NCBI GenBank assembly: GCA_033439685.1
Contig: JAUEDM010000001.1
Span: 8,246,001-8,310,000 of the forward strand
DNA length: 64,000 nucleotides
Reading direction: 5' to 3'
Source of the DNA: Apodospora peruviana
Lineage: Eukaryota; Ascomycota; Sordariomycetes; Sordariales; Lasiosphaeriaceae
Position 1 is the stretch's first letter. Each line of letters opens with the position of its first letter. Of the stretch, positions 1-11,800 are shown piece after piece. The translations under genes and the position numbers were made by a program. The notes under the pieces are model-generated. The model was not told the origin of the DNA, did not search any database, and was given only the letters and a program-made list of their open reading frames with translations.

Positions 1-1181
1 AAATGACGCCGGCCGAAAGAAACAAGACGCCGTACACGGATTACTTACGGCCAATTGTTGCCGACGGCGATACTGGTCATGGCGGGCTGACTGCCGTCAT
101 GAAACTCGCAAAACTGTTTGCCGAGAACGGAGCTGCGGCGGTGCACTTTGAGGACCAGATGCACGGCGGCAAGAAGTGTGGTCATCTTGCGGGCAAAGTG
201 CTCGTGCCGACGGGGGAGCACATTAATAGACTCAAAGCGGCGCGGTTCCAGTGGGACGTGATGGGGACGGAAAACCTGTTGATTGCAAGGACGGACTCTG
301 AGAGCGGGAAGCTGCTGAGTTCGAGCATTGATGTAAGGGACCACGAGTTTATTCTTGGTGTCGCCGACCCGGCGGTGGAAGCTCTCGCCGAAACTCTGGC
401 AACCATGGAGAGCCAGGGTGCATCGGGTCCCGAGATCGATGCTTACGAGGCCGAGTGGGTCAAGAACAGCAAACTTGTTACTTTCGACGAGGCGGCTGTG
501 AGCCATATGACCAAGCACGGGGTTGAGGAAAGCAAGGTCAAGGAATATTTGGATGCTGTGAAGAAGGACCGCGACATGAGCGTCACGGCGCGGCGCAAGC
601 TCGCTGCCAAGATTGGGGGCAGCGAAGTGTACTGGAACTGGGACGTGCCCCGGACGCGGGAAGGGTTCTACCACTTCCGCGCGGGGATGGCGGCCGCGAC
701 GAAGCGGGCGATCGCGTTCGGGCCGTACGCGGATTTGTTGTGGGTCGAGACGGGCGATCCGAATGTTCAAGTCTGCAGAGACCTAGGTAGGGCTGTGCAT
801 GCCGTCCACCCTGGAAAGGGATTGGTGTACAACCTCTCGCCGTCGTTCAACTGGATGGCGCACGGGTTCAAGCCCGAAACGCTCAAGTCGTTCATCTGGG
901 ATATTGCCAAAGAAGGGTTCGTCCTGCAGCTTGTGAGCTTGGCTGGACTCCATAGCAACGCGACTATTAGCAGCGAGCTGGCACGCAACTTCAAGACGGA
1001 CGGAATGAAGGCGTACGTGGATCTGGTGCAGAAGCGGGAGAAGGATCTCGGGGTAGATGTGCTCACGCACCAGAAGTGGTCGGGCGCGGCGTATGTGGAT
1101 GCCATGCTTGGTGCGATACAGAGTGGGAGTTCGGGAAGCAAGAGTATGGGCGAGGGGAACACGGAGGGGCAGTTTCATTGA
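1..1181 (+). CDS. Isocitrate lyase family enzyme, 3' part (probably 2-methylisocitrate lyase)
   Basis: The reading frame is open from the window edge and ends in TGA at 1179-1181, leaving 392 visible residues of a protein usually about 540-600 aa long, so the gene is 5'-partial. The family signature KKCGH with its catalytic Cys lies at residues 57-61 counted from the ATG at position 3, preceded by an Asp-rich TGHGG segment. The later WVETGDPN and NLSPSFNW segments are also typical. The enzyme cleaves (methyl)isocitrate to succinate plus glyoxylate or pyruvate. The stretch after the signature (HINRLKAARFQWDVMGTENL) fits my memory of mitochondrial 2-methylisocitrate lyases of the methylcitrate cycle better than glyoxysomal isocitrate lyase. 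That subfamily choice is an inference; the superfamily is secure. There is no intron in the visible part and no SKL-type peroxisomal tail. Confidence 0.85.
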   Translation, partial: MTPAERNKTPYTDYLRPIVADGDTGHGGLTAVMKLAKLFAENGAAAVHFEDQMHGGKKCGHLAGKVLVPTGEHINRLKAARFQWDVMGTENLLIARTDSESGKLLSSSIDVRDHEFILGVADPAVEALAETLATMESQGASGPEIDAYEAEWVKNSKLVTFDEAAVSHMTKHGVEESKVKEYLDAVKKDRDMSVTARRKLAAKIGGSEVYWNWDVPRTREGFYHFRAGMAAATKRAIAFGPYADLLWVETGDPNVQVCRDLGRAVHAVHPGKGLVYNLSPSFNWMAHGFKPETLKSFIWDIAKEGFVLQLVSLAGLHSNATISSELARNFKTDGMKAYVDLVQKREKDLGVDVLTHQKWSGAAYVDAMLGAIQSGSSGSKSMGEGNTEGQFH

Positions 1182-1800
1182 GACAAAACTGATGTCGTGG
1201 GGTTGATGAAGTTATTGTTGGGTACTTTGGCATATTCGAGGCGTTTTTCTTTCCTTTTCATATATAGGTGGTATATATCGATATTTTTGGATAGTGAGTT
1301 TCGGTCACTTTCCTTTTACATAGAGCGTCTGTTGATACACCCAGTTGAGTCACCGTCAACAAGTCATGTTGAACGGTGTGTTTGATGTTCAAAAATGATA
1401 TTCTTACCTGTGTCATTAAGTGATTATGGAGTACATTCGTAGGTCGCCAACCTGACAGATCTTGTGATAGCAATAGGAACGTGATTGATATCGATCGCCG
1501 TTATGCTGGAACCAAGTGACATTCGGTTGCACGATTCACACACTGCCAATTCAAGTAGGCGGAGACTGTAGCTACTAAAACGATCTATTGTCTCAGTGTT
1601 GTGATGATGGAAGTTGGTGTGGATGGCGGTTCGCCCCCAAACATGACCACAAAGGGTAATACTCACAGATTATATGTCATCTATCTAGCTCCTCCTCTAG
1701 ACACCTAGGTAGGTTTCTACCTGATAACCACTTCATTAACAAACTTGAAGCATGCCGCCCCCAAAAACACCGCCACACCAGCCGATAAACGAAGTAAAAA
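1182..1800. other. Intergenic region between two convergent genes
   Basis: AT-rich, stop-rich sequence between the ends of two convergent genes. It probably holds both 3' UTRs. A palindromic ACCTAGGTAGGT word lies near 1704. No gene is seen. Confidence 0.6.
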
Positions 1801-2830
1801 TCACAAACTATCCTTGGAAGCATTATTCACCGGCGGCGCCTGCGCCGACCCTTCTGGGGTCACATACGCCTTGGTCATGCCGCCATCAACCACAAAATCG
1901 TGCCCGTTCACAAAACTGCTTTCGTCAGAAGCAAGAAACAGGACCGCCTGCGCCTGCTCAATGGCCTCCCCGAACCGGCCCATGGGGAAATGGATTTCTC
2001 TTCGGTGGCGCTTGGCCACGTCATCGCCCAGCCAGTCTTGGAGGAGAGGCGTGTTCAGGGGCGCAGGACAGAGGTTATTGAAACGGAACCCCTCGCGCGC
2101 GTGGACGATGGCCAGCTCGCGCGTCATTGCGAGGACTGCACCTTTCGAGGCGGTATACGCGAGCTGCGGTGTGGCGGAACCGACAAGCGCAACAACCGAG
2201 GCGGTGTTGATGATGCTTCCCTTAGTCTTCATGTGTTTTCTGAGGGACAGGACGGCATGCTTGGAGCCAAACCACACGCCTTTCACGTTGATGTTTTGCG
2301 TCAGGTCCCAGATCTCTTCCGGGGTGCCGATGGCGTCGTCGTCGCGGGCATGCATGATGCCTGCGTTGTTGAACATGACGTCGACGCCACCGTGGGCGTC
2401 GGCCGACTCGACTAGAGCCTGAACTTGGGTTTCTTTAGAGACGTCGCAGACCTGTTTTTAAGTAAATGTTAGTGGTTGGTTGGGACTATTAGGGGGGTGT
2501 TTGCGTACGAATTCCTCCACTTTGGCGTCCGGGACAAGCTGGAGGAGCTTGGATTTGGCTTTGGCGAGCGCTTCTTTGGAGATGTCGGCCAGGATGACCA
2601 CTTTGGCGCCTTCTTTGGCGAAGAGAATGCCGGTTTCCAGACCAATGCCTCTGTATAAGGTAGCTTCAAGTTAGTCCACCGCGTCTCTGCACATGTTGTT
2701 GTTGGCCAGTTCTCGGGGGATGGCAGCGGTGATGGGCACCAGGTTCGTTTGTTAGTAAAGACAGGCATCTTTGGGGAGCTTACCCAGCACCGCCGGTGAC
2801 GATGGTCACCTTTCCGTCGAGGCGACCCAT
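1801..2830 (-). CDS. Short-chain dehydrogenase/reductase (SDR), three exons
   Basis: The start ATG lies at 2830-2828. Exons are 2830-2784, 2650-2509 and 2451-1801, with introns GTAAGC...CAG and GTACGC...ACAG. Joining them gives one 279-aa frame. The classical Rossmann SDR hallmarks are present: TGGAGGIG cofactor loop near residue 12, NNAG, and a Ser followed by YxxxK (YTASK). It is probably a soluble NAD(P)-dependent oxidoreductase; the substrate cannot be told from sequence. A late PxNTPLLQDW loop and a VDGG segment near the C-terminus are typical of the SDR family. The C-terminus (SKDSL) is not a canonical peroxisomal SKL. It converges on the lyase gene. Length and motif order are normal, so the gene looks functional. 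Confidence 0.88.
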
Positions 2831-4233
2831 CTTGAAGTTACGTGGATAGGTTGCTGAAGTGGACGGGTTGCGATGCTCGGGATGGCGGGGTAGATAAAAC
2901 AGAGACCGAAGCTCGACAACGACCAAACTCAAAACGTGTTGATTCCAGGCTTCTGGAAGTTTTGGAGAGACACAATAGGGACAAAGGATTATGAGAGATC
3001 AAAGGTTGGTTTTGTCTGTCAAAGAAGCAACTTGGGAAGATGGAGAGGTAGACGCCTTCTTTTCGGGTCCGTCGATATGTCATACTGAGGGTCTGGTCAC
3101 GGTGTGTTATCAAGAGGAGATCCGAGAACGGCGCAGGGCCAACCACTGGCAGGGCCACTTCCCGCCGCGCAGCGAAACAAAGCTGACTCCACCCGTGACC
3201 GACATCCATGCCTTTCAGGTAACGGCCAGATGCTTAGCTCGGTCGAGACCGCACTGGCACGCTCTGATAAGGGACAGGTAAAAGGGGGCCGTTTAAGCTC
3301 TTCGCGATACGGTTAACACACGACTGTATCTTATCGGGCGGCTTCAGCATTGGAGTAGCTGGAAGCGGGGCACTAAGAATAACACAGACTGTTTAACAAC
3401 GCCAATGTCTGGTTTTGTATTGAGGTTGTTTTCTTGGTAGCACGGGCGACGTCACCGTCAACTCGAATGCGGTACCATATCTCGAATGGGAGTTTGGCAG
3501 GCAAATGAAGTTCTGTGAGACGGCCTTCAAGGGTGAGAAGAGAGCTCCGGAGACCGGGGGACTGTCACGAGGTCAGCCGGACGATGCGGGGTTGATGTCG
3601 TTCCAAAGACAATAGTGCATCCTGGAGGTGAGTTCTGAGGAGTCAAATTGGTAATGGCAACTTTGGCGGTATGGAAGCAGAATGATGTTCAAGCATTTCA
3701 ATGACCAGAACGGTCTGTCAATTGCCTCTTCCTTGTCCAATCTGTGAAAGTCAACGGTCGGTGGATGAACTGGACTGGAGGCACCTCCACATTCCGACCG
3801 GGGAAAAGAGAAGGCAAACTGCGCGATCGCTGGGCGATCCCAGCCAGGCGGGATGAGGTAAGCAGACATTGGGTCAGGGACAATCCACTGCTATGACGCA
3901 CTGACACCAGGATGGCAGCTTATCGCCAAGCCACAGCATCAGCATCCCGCTATCAAAGTTGCTGTGTTCCTCTGCTTTCGCCCTTCCTCATTACATCGTA
4001 CCGTATCCCTTTGCGACCAAGTCTTCTCAACCGCGCACCGTCCTAATATGCTCCTAGACCTTTGTTTGAAAACATCTAGTCTTCTAAATAACATCACTAA
4101 ATCCACTTTGACCTTGTGTCGAGCTGGGTAGTACCAAACTCTCCATCCATTTCATTCGCCCTGCGCCCCCGAGTCTGACCAAACTCGAATCCACTCTTTA
4201 ATCTCTCTTCACTTCCACAGCTCCGGTTACAGA
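2831..4233. other. Divergent promoter region between SDR and GS-like gene
   Basis: About 1.4 kb between two divergently transcribed genes. Pyrimidine-rich sequence at 4000-4230 immediately upstream of the plus-strand ATG looks like a 5' leader. No convincing coding sequence is seen on either strand. Confidence 0.5.
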
Positions 4234-5827
4234 ATGGCGCCCGGGAAAATAATCACGGTCGAGCAGCTGCCCGACCTCCTTGCCGAAGACAACTCGGTCA
4301 AGCTCGCCGGCGTCGACGTCGACGGCATCCTGCGGGGCAAGCTCGTGTCCAAGAAAAAGTTCCTTTCTGTCGCCAAAGATGGCTTCGGCTTCTGCTCCGT
4401 CATCTTCGGGTGGGACATGCACGATATGACATACATCCAGGAACTCAAGGTCTGCAACAAGGAGAACGGATATAGGGATCTGATCGCCGTACCCGACCTT
4501 GCCAGTTTCCGGCGCATTCCTTGGGAAGACAACGTCCCTTTCTTCCTCGTCAGCTTCTTCGACCCCGATACCAAGGCGCCGTTGTCTGTGTGCCCGAGGA
4601 GCTTGTTAAAGACACAGCTTGAAAAGTTGGGCGAGAAGGGCTATGGCGCAATGGCTGGATGTAGGTTACCTTTCCTGTCAAGTGAGGACCATCTTCTGAC
4701 ATCAATATGTGAACAGGCGAATACGAGTTCTTCCAGTTCCGAGTCCCGCAGTCAACAACATCTCAAGAAGGCCCCGCTTCCACCGTCTCCTACCTCCAAA
4801 ATAACACGCCGCAGTCGCTGCCGTCGCTGACGGAGGGCATGTTTGGATACAGCCTGACGAGACCGGTGCACAACAAGGATTACTTCTACGACATCTTCAA
4901 CACGTGCGAGAAGTTTGACTGTAATATTGAAGGCTGGCATACCGAGACGGGGCCGGGTGTGTTTGAGGCGGCGCTGGAGTTCAACGAGAGCAAGGAGATG
5001 GCGGACCGGGCCGCGCTTTTCAAGTACACGGTCAAGTCGGTCGCCACCAAATACGGCATCCAGCCCTGCTTCATGGCGAAGCCCAAACACGGCCTCCCCG
5101 GCAACTCGGGCCACATGCACTTCTCGCTCGTCGACAAGGACGGCAAGAACCTCTTGTTCCGCGAGGAAGTCGACCCGAACCCGGAGTATCCTGATATTGT
5201 CAACCTCTCTGATCTGGGCAGACACTTCCTCGCGGGTCTGCTGGAAGGGCTACCCGACGTCATGCCCATGGTTGCGCCGACCATCAACAGCTACAAGCGG
5301 CTCGTTGAGAACTTTTGGGCGCCGGTGACGGTATCCTGGGGTCTCGAGCACCGCGCCGCGTCCATCAGGCTTATTGCGCCTCCGACGGCGAAACCGTCGG
5401 CCACGAGGTTCGAGATCCGGGTCCCTGGCGCGGACGCGAATCCGTATTTTGTCATGGCGGCGATCCTGGCTCTGGGTTGGCGGGGCGTGGAGAAGAAGCT
5501 CAAGATCCCGGTGCCGCCGCTCGGTGTGGGCGAGGATGTTGGCGGCGACTCGGATATGGGTGTAAGATTGGCCAAGAGTTTGAGGGAGGCGACGGATCGG
5601 TTTACGCGGACCGGCAGTATTGCGAGGGAGGTGTTTGGAGATGAGTTTGTTGAGCATTTTGGCGGGACGAGGGAGCATGAGATCAGATTGTGGGATGAGG
5701 CTGTTACGGATTGGTATGTTGACAAATCTCACCTTCAACTAATTCACAACGAATTGAGCCATTGGATTGGAAAATGCTAACTCCTTGTCATAATAGGGAG
5801 ATGAAGAGGTATATCGAGACGGTATGA
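4234..5827 (+). CDS. Type-I glutamine-synthetase-like protein, three exons
   Basis: Exons 4234-4660, 4717-5713 and 5797-5827 (introns GTAGGT...ACAG and GTATGT...ATAG) join into a 484-aa frame. The N-terminal part is the GS beta-grasp domain (VDVDGILRGKLVSKKKF). The catalytic barrel contains EGWHTETGPGVFEAAL (Glu metal ligands), NSGHMHFSL (ATP/metal His loop), the HRAAS/IRLIAPP substrate loop, and RFEIRVPGADANPY near the C-terminus. This matches prokaryote-type GS-I proteins found in ascomycetes in addition to the ordinary eukaryotic GS, including the C-terminal half of FluG. The reaction is probably ATP-dependent ligation of glutamate to an amine. Whether ammonia or a larger amine is used cannot be decided. 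It lacks a long N-terminal amidohydrolase domain, so it is not full-length FluG. The tiny last exon (W-E-M-K-R-Y-I-E-T-V) is supported by frame and splice sites. Confidence 0.88.
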
Positions 5828-8800
5828 GTTAAGAGTATGGGTAAGTATGGCTTTGTCTGTGGTAGCTAAGGTACCAAGACTGTATTTGTGGTTTGGTTAG
5901 GATACCTTGGGATTACGACTTTTGTTTCTTCTTCCCTTTGTCTGTGTCCGCGTCTTCTCATTCCCGAGTTTCGTTTTAGCATGAAGATATACCCAATCAG
6001 GTAGCTAAGCACCACCAGCAAACGATTTACGGTAGCAAGTGTATGATCCTAGTGATCTAGAATAAACCCCTTGTATCCTTTCATGTTGATACCATTCTGA
6101 CTTAAAACACTGTCAGTGATAATACTCGCAGTGTTGTCCTAAATCATGTTGATGAACCTGTCTAGGTAACGAGCCATGGTTCATGGAAAGGCAGAGGTGG
6201 GAGGTTTGGCATGAGATCGAAGTAAGACTCGCCAGCACATATAGTTGATAGAAACCAACTTGAGGAAGACACCTTGAATATTTTGAATGAGAGAAAGTTT
6301 GAAGTTTGGTAGCGTTGATTTGTTTTGGTCAATCAGCCAGCCAGCCGACTTAATAACAACTCATCGTCAACTCTTCGTCCAACTGGCTATCCTGCTCTTC
6401 CTCCTTTTTGCTTTCTTCCTCTTCTTTTCTCCTGGGCGGTACCTAGGTTGTCTTATGGTATATGCTCGGGCTGTCCATCGGAGGTTATGTTTTCACGAGA
6501 GGATACCTTAGTCAGTCTACTATTAATCTGACGATTGTGAACATTCTCCAATAAGCCCACTTATGGTAATTTTCGGGGTTTAATTCAGTTTTCCGAGAAA
6601 TCACTGAATAGGCGTGTCACTGTGTCGCGAACCAAACTTTGGTACAATCTCGTCTGCAGTCCGAGGTCTCTACCGAGGGTCGGACACAGGAAGATTCTCT
6701 GTGAGATTAATATTTTATCCCCCTTCGCGATCATGAAGTTTCGCGGCCGGCCATTCAACCGTTGGTTGTGATTCAATTTTATTTCGTTTCTTGTGCAATT
6801 ACAACCATGTCAACCAGGTGTTGTGCTAGATGGTGTTACTGGTGGATGAGTGGTCAGTCATATCACGTTAACTACAACCCAACATAGGTAGCCCAGTCGT
6901 CAGATATATACTTTATAACATGCCTTGTAAACTAAGTCTTTACGGCGGCATCTTCTCATTCTCATCGTCAACACTTCCACGAGCTCAACGTCAGACCTCT
7001 TTGCGTAACCCTTGAATCCTCCAAGTTGTAAGAAATGTGTTGGTTAAGTACGTACCAAGGTAGCGAGTGGCCCAGCACGCAGACAAGACGAACTGCCAAC
7101 GACTTGTTGGAACTCTGCCCAGTCAAAATAGGTAGGTAGGTAAGGTACCTAGCTAATCTGTTCCTCGCTGCAACTTTGCGGCGGGTACTATGGTCGGTCC
7201 AGGTTTGGACACATAACGGCCGGGCATGATTAAAGTCCGAATATTTACGCAGATTAGACAGTGTCATAGAGGGAATAATCCGAAATCCAGGCATGTTCGT
7301 CAACTTTGGTCAGTAAGTAGCTGCAACTTATGGGCTGGCTGGGGGTTGATACGGCTGACTGGGGAAAAGGGGCTCCACCAACCAAAGAATTTACTTTTTT
7401 TTATTAGAATAAAGTTTGCTTTCTGCAGCCCTATGGACTTGTTGGTCTAACCCCTGGCGGTAAGGTGTGGTTGTGGCTGTGGTCGTCGTGATTTACTGGC
7501 AAACATGGAAGGCACAAAAAAATAGGGTAGTGTATCTTGTTGTTAAGCATTTTAGTATTTGATCCCGAATGGGATGACAAAAAACACCTGAGATACTCGT
7601 ATAATTCGTGTCCGTAGTCAGATTCGTGTGAGACTCGTTCCATGTTATGGAGGCCGTCCTTCCGTGGTCGACCGGTCAGTACCCAACGGGACCCCGACCG
7701 AACCAACAAGCAGGAACCACGTACTGTGCTGTACTCCGTACCGACGTTACCGTTCGCGGGCACTAGCCATCTCAAGCCGGTTTCTTCAGTCAAGATCTAG
7801 GGGAAAATGAAGTGAAAATGCTCTGTTCTCTTGGTGAAGCTAGGGCCCAAAGTTCCCGGCTTGGCCGCTCGGCAGGAAAAGACACCAGCCATTAGACATA
7901 GACTGGGGCCGAGAGGCGGAGCGGGAGGGTGCGGGGCGGCTCCGAGCCACCGCCTCCCGTCCCTTTGTCCCTAGTTCTTCGGGTGTCCACTACGGGCGGA
8001 AGCTGATCTCTGGTCCTCTTTTGTTTGTTGCCGGTTGAGGCTGCTCACTGCTTTCATGAGTACCGTACGTACCTACCTGGGCCATGTTCGATGTCAAATC
8101 ACAGTGAGTATTCCGTACTATCTAGGTATTTCTTTCTTCCTTGGACTACTGTCATGGATTCGTAGAATGGCGGGTTACACCGTGCCCAACGGCTCCGGCG
8201 GTATAAACTTGCGAGGCTCTGTTTCAGTGTGGCTACGCTGCATGTGCTTGAGTGTACGTATACGGGAATGTTGGTGGTCTTCCCGTGTCTCTCCGAAACC
8301 ACGGGACTGGAGAAGGTGCCTGCTGTATATATAGTCCTGGTACGTGTACGACAGTGAAGCTATACGCATGCAGACCAGCCTGAATCTTCACATGCTGTCG
8401 TCTGTCTGCTCGGATAACCATCAATTTGGACGTGGTCAAGTGCGAATCCGAGCGATCATCGCCGGCAGCCATCTGCAGCAACGCTTGTCTGCAGGTTGAG
8501 CTCGTGAGGCCCGTTGTAGGCAGCCACGCGCGCAAGACTTACCGGCCACAGGCATGTGAGAAGCGTTCAGCTGCTTGGCCAGCGCCGGGGATGCAATGCA
8601 GGTGAGGGTTTTGAGGTTGTGCGAGCAGATTTGTGGCGCGCGGGCTGGCATTCTGATCCTGATCCCACACGATTAGCAAACAAAGGGCTTGATAGTGGCC
8701 GAGCTCCGCTATTGGCGGCCGCTTCAGCACCAACTTGACTCCCTAAGTGCGTTCACCACAGCTCCAATATTCAGTGAAGCGTACTGTATGTTGATGAAGG

Positions 8801-11800
8801 AGTGTAGGGAAGACCTGCCTACGGCGCTGGGTCACCTAATCGTGGCCGATTTGACTGTCAAGCTCGTCAAATAACGACATGCTTTGCTCATAGGCATGGA
8901 ATCGGCAACTGTACATCCGACAGTGTAGGGTAAAGTGTGCTGTGGTAGGTCGATTTTAACTTTCTCCCCGCCCGCCACCGCCTCCCAGAATAGCGGTGGG
9001 TGCTCACCTCACAGGTTACATTTGACAGGGGTTTGTACGTGACGAGCCAGTGCAATAACACAAACTATTACACCAAACCCCTCTCAATCGCAAAAGGATG
9101 CCAGAATACCAAAGGTGTCAGCCTTTAGAATTCTAATGGGTTATATACCATTAACGGTCGCAATCAATTCAATCAAGGCTCAATCGCACCGACCATCACA
9201 TACAGTTATTGTAAAAATAAAAATAATTAAATATTTTTAAAAAATAAACAACTTACGTTTTTCTTTTTCACATAGAAATTTTCTTTTCTTCTAGCATATG
9301 CGTACTTTTTTTTGTGGCTTACTAGTTCTTGCCAATTTGTCAAAGACTTGGCGGGACCTGTGTTTTTCATAACCCTGAAAAACAGACTCCCCGCCAAGGC
9401 TTTTACAACCCCCGTCAACTGTACCTCCTCACCTCATCCGCTTCATAATGACACACAGATCCCGGGCCGGGTATTTGTTAAACTGAAGGTGGTAACTGTC
9501 ACCCGTGGGTAATCCAGTTGATCGTTGCCAATCAATTAGTCAGTCACTGAGCATGGAAGCGAACGAGCCTCATCAAACAAGCCTCTCCAAGGGGTCGGGC
9601 GCGGCGGTGCATTGGGAAAGAAGGCGAAGAAACGTGAAGAAGGCTTCAAGAAAACTTCACGATTATGATCAGCATTTTGTAACCTGGAAGGAGTTCTTAC
9701 TTACATGTTACATGACATTTGAGATGCCTTATTTGCCGTCATTCGAGCCGAAGGAAGGAACGGCGACAGGTCCATAATAAAATGTCGTGAAAGGGTAAGT
9801 TACATTATACGGCTTCGCCTGGTTGATTGGCACGGTGCCAGTTGGCAGCCTGTCAGCACTAATAAGCACCAACCCAACCTGAAGTAAGCTCGGCCCACAA
9901 ATGGTGAAATTATAAGGCGGGAGGAGCAGGAACGTTGCTTGGACGGCATCAGTTCCTTCCGAATCGGGTAATAATTTATCGCGGGATATTTTGTCAATGA
10001 TGATGGCCGGAAGTTCCAAACGTCAAGTGTAGTTGAAATATTTGTTGGCATCCATACGAGTCGATACTCGATAGAGGGTAACCCCGTGGACGAGAACGTG
10101 TTCAAAAGGCGGAGACGAGGTCGGAGGAAGGACAGCCAATGCAGTTGGATCGTCCTTCTCGCCTAACCCGGAGAACTGGTCCAGCTGGACAAGACCCTGG
10201 AAATCGTGGACCCCACGCCGTCCTCCGCAGCTGCCTTAGCCTACCCAGCAGAGTGGGGTAGAGCTCGGCGTCGGCATCCGTCGCCGATTGAACTGCTTTC
10301 ACTTTTCTCACCGTTTGTTTGCTGTGTTACACTGTAGAAAGCAACTCGCATTGCCATTTTATTTCAACATGTTTTACGGATTACCTGTGATTTTTTTTTG
10401 ACATAGCACAACGTTTACGAAATATACTTCACCAGTCTTGAACTGAGTGCAACAGGTTCCTGTCGCCAATGGAGCGGCATGCACGTGCGTTCCACAAAGA
10501 CAAGCACCGCGAAAACTGCAGTCGCCCAGGGTCCGAGGTGCCTTCCGTAGGCAGACGTGACGAGACGCGACGTGTGGGCACAAGGCAGGAGCGAAAAGCA
10601 AATGCAATCTCCAGGAGGAGTCCTCCAAAGCTGCTCCAATCACAGCGACACGCGATCCCTCCCGTCATTTTCCCTCTTCCCTGGAATCCCACCTTGACGT
10701 GGCCGGTCGACGACGAGACAATCGCTGGCTCAGCAATCCTTTAACCCTCCGTCGCCAAAAATGGATCCATCATCAATACCGCAGTGGATGACACCGGCAT
10801 TCCCCAAATATTGTTTTCTTATGACCGAATTTGGGATTTCGACAAGGCCATAGATCAACCCCCTTTTTTTTGACGGCGTCGTGGTTCAGGGAAAAGTTTG
10901 CTGATGATCGGTTTGTCTCGAGGTATCGTTCGCAGGCGGATTACTGATGATGTTCATCTTGTCCCGTTGATGACTGTGTTCGCTGGCAGGGCGGAGCGAG
11001 GCAGGACAATAACATCGGCATCGATCAGCCCAAAGATATTTCAAATATCGTGCTCCCAGGCATGGCAAACAAGAGAGCCATCGAGAGCAAACCAGTTTTG
11101 ACTCGTTGAGAGAGACTGGGAATCCAACCTCGCGGGATGGCCGTCTCTTAATATTCGCAGGTTACCACCTGGAATCTGGCCTGCAGCCACCAGCTCTGAC
11201 ACCGCTTCACCACCAACACAACCGGCCTGCAACTTCGAAGTTCGCCAAATGCTTCCATGCAGCCCTGGCGGGGTCGTTACTCGATCAAGACTGGCGGCGG
11301 GAGCGATGAATATATTCATAGAAGCTTAGTCCACAGAGATGGCGACATTCGGCGCTGCGCCTGCGGATCACACCTTGTCCGGCATATGATATTCGGGGTG
11401 GTTTGATCGGGACTTTTTGTTCGTGATTCACCTTACACAACAGATCGTGGGGGTGTAAACTTAATATCGGCCAGCACCATTGGAGCGGGCGGCCACGAGA
11501 AGAGCGACCGCTCGTCACCAACTTCTCAACCATCCGGGTCAATTTTGACTCTGCATGGTGGCGGCACTGCCATTGCTAGCTCCCCCAGATCGACAGCACC
11601 GTTTGCTGGCTTTGCCCTCGACTCGAGCCCCAATTCCAGATGTCACGAGCAAGCAGCGTGAGCGAACAGAATCGCGGACAGCAACGAGTGGATATCGTCG
11701 ACGAACCCCGCGTTGGCGAAACGGCTTCACAAACAGCCGGCGATTTGAGATGTCAGATTCACAGCGGAAAAAGACACAACCGACTGGCCAGCTTCCTCTG

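Noticed and set aside
45..770. 241-aa minus-strand frame at the window start
   Set aside because: Antisense of the lyase gene, with no independent motif.
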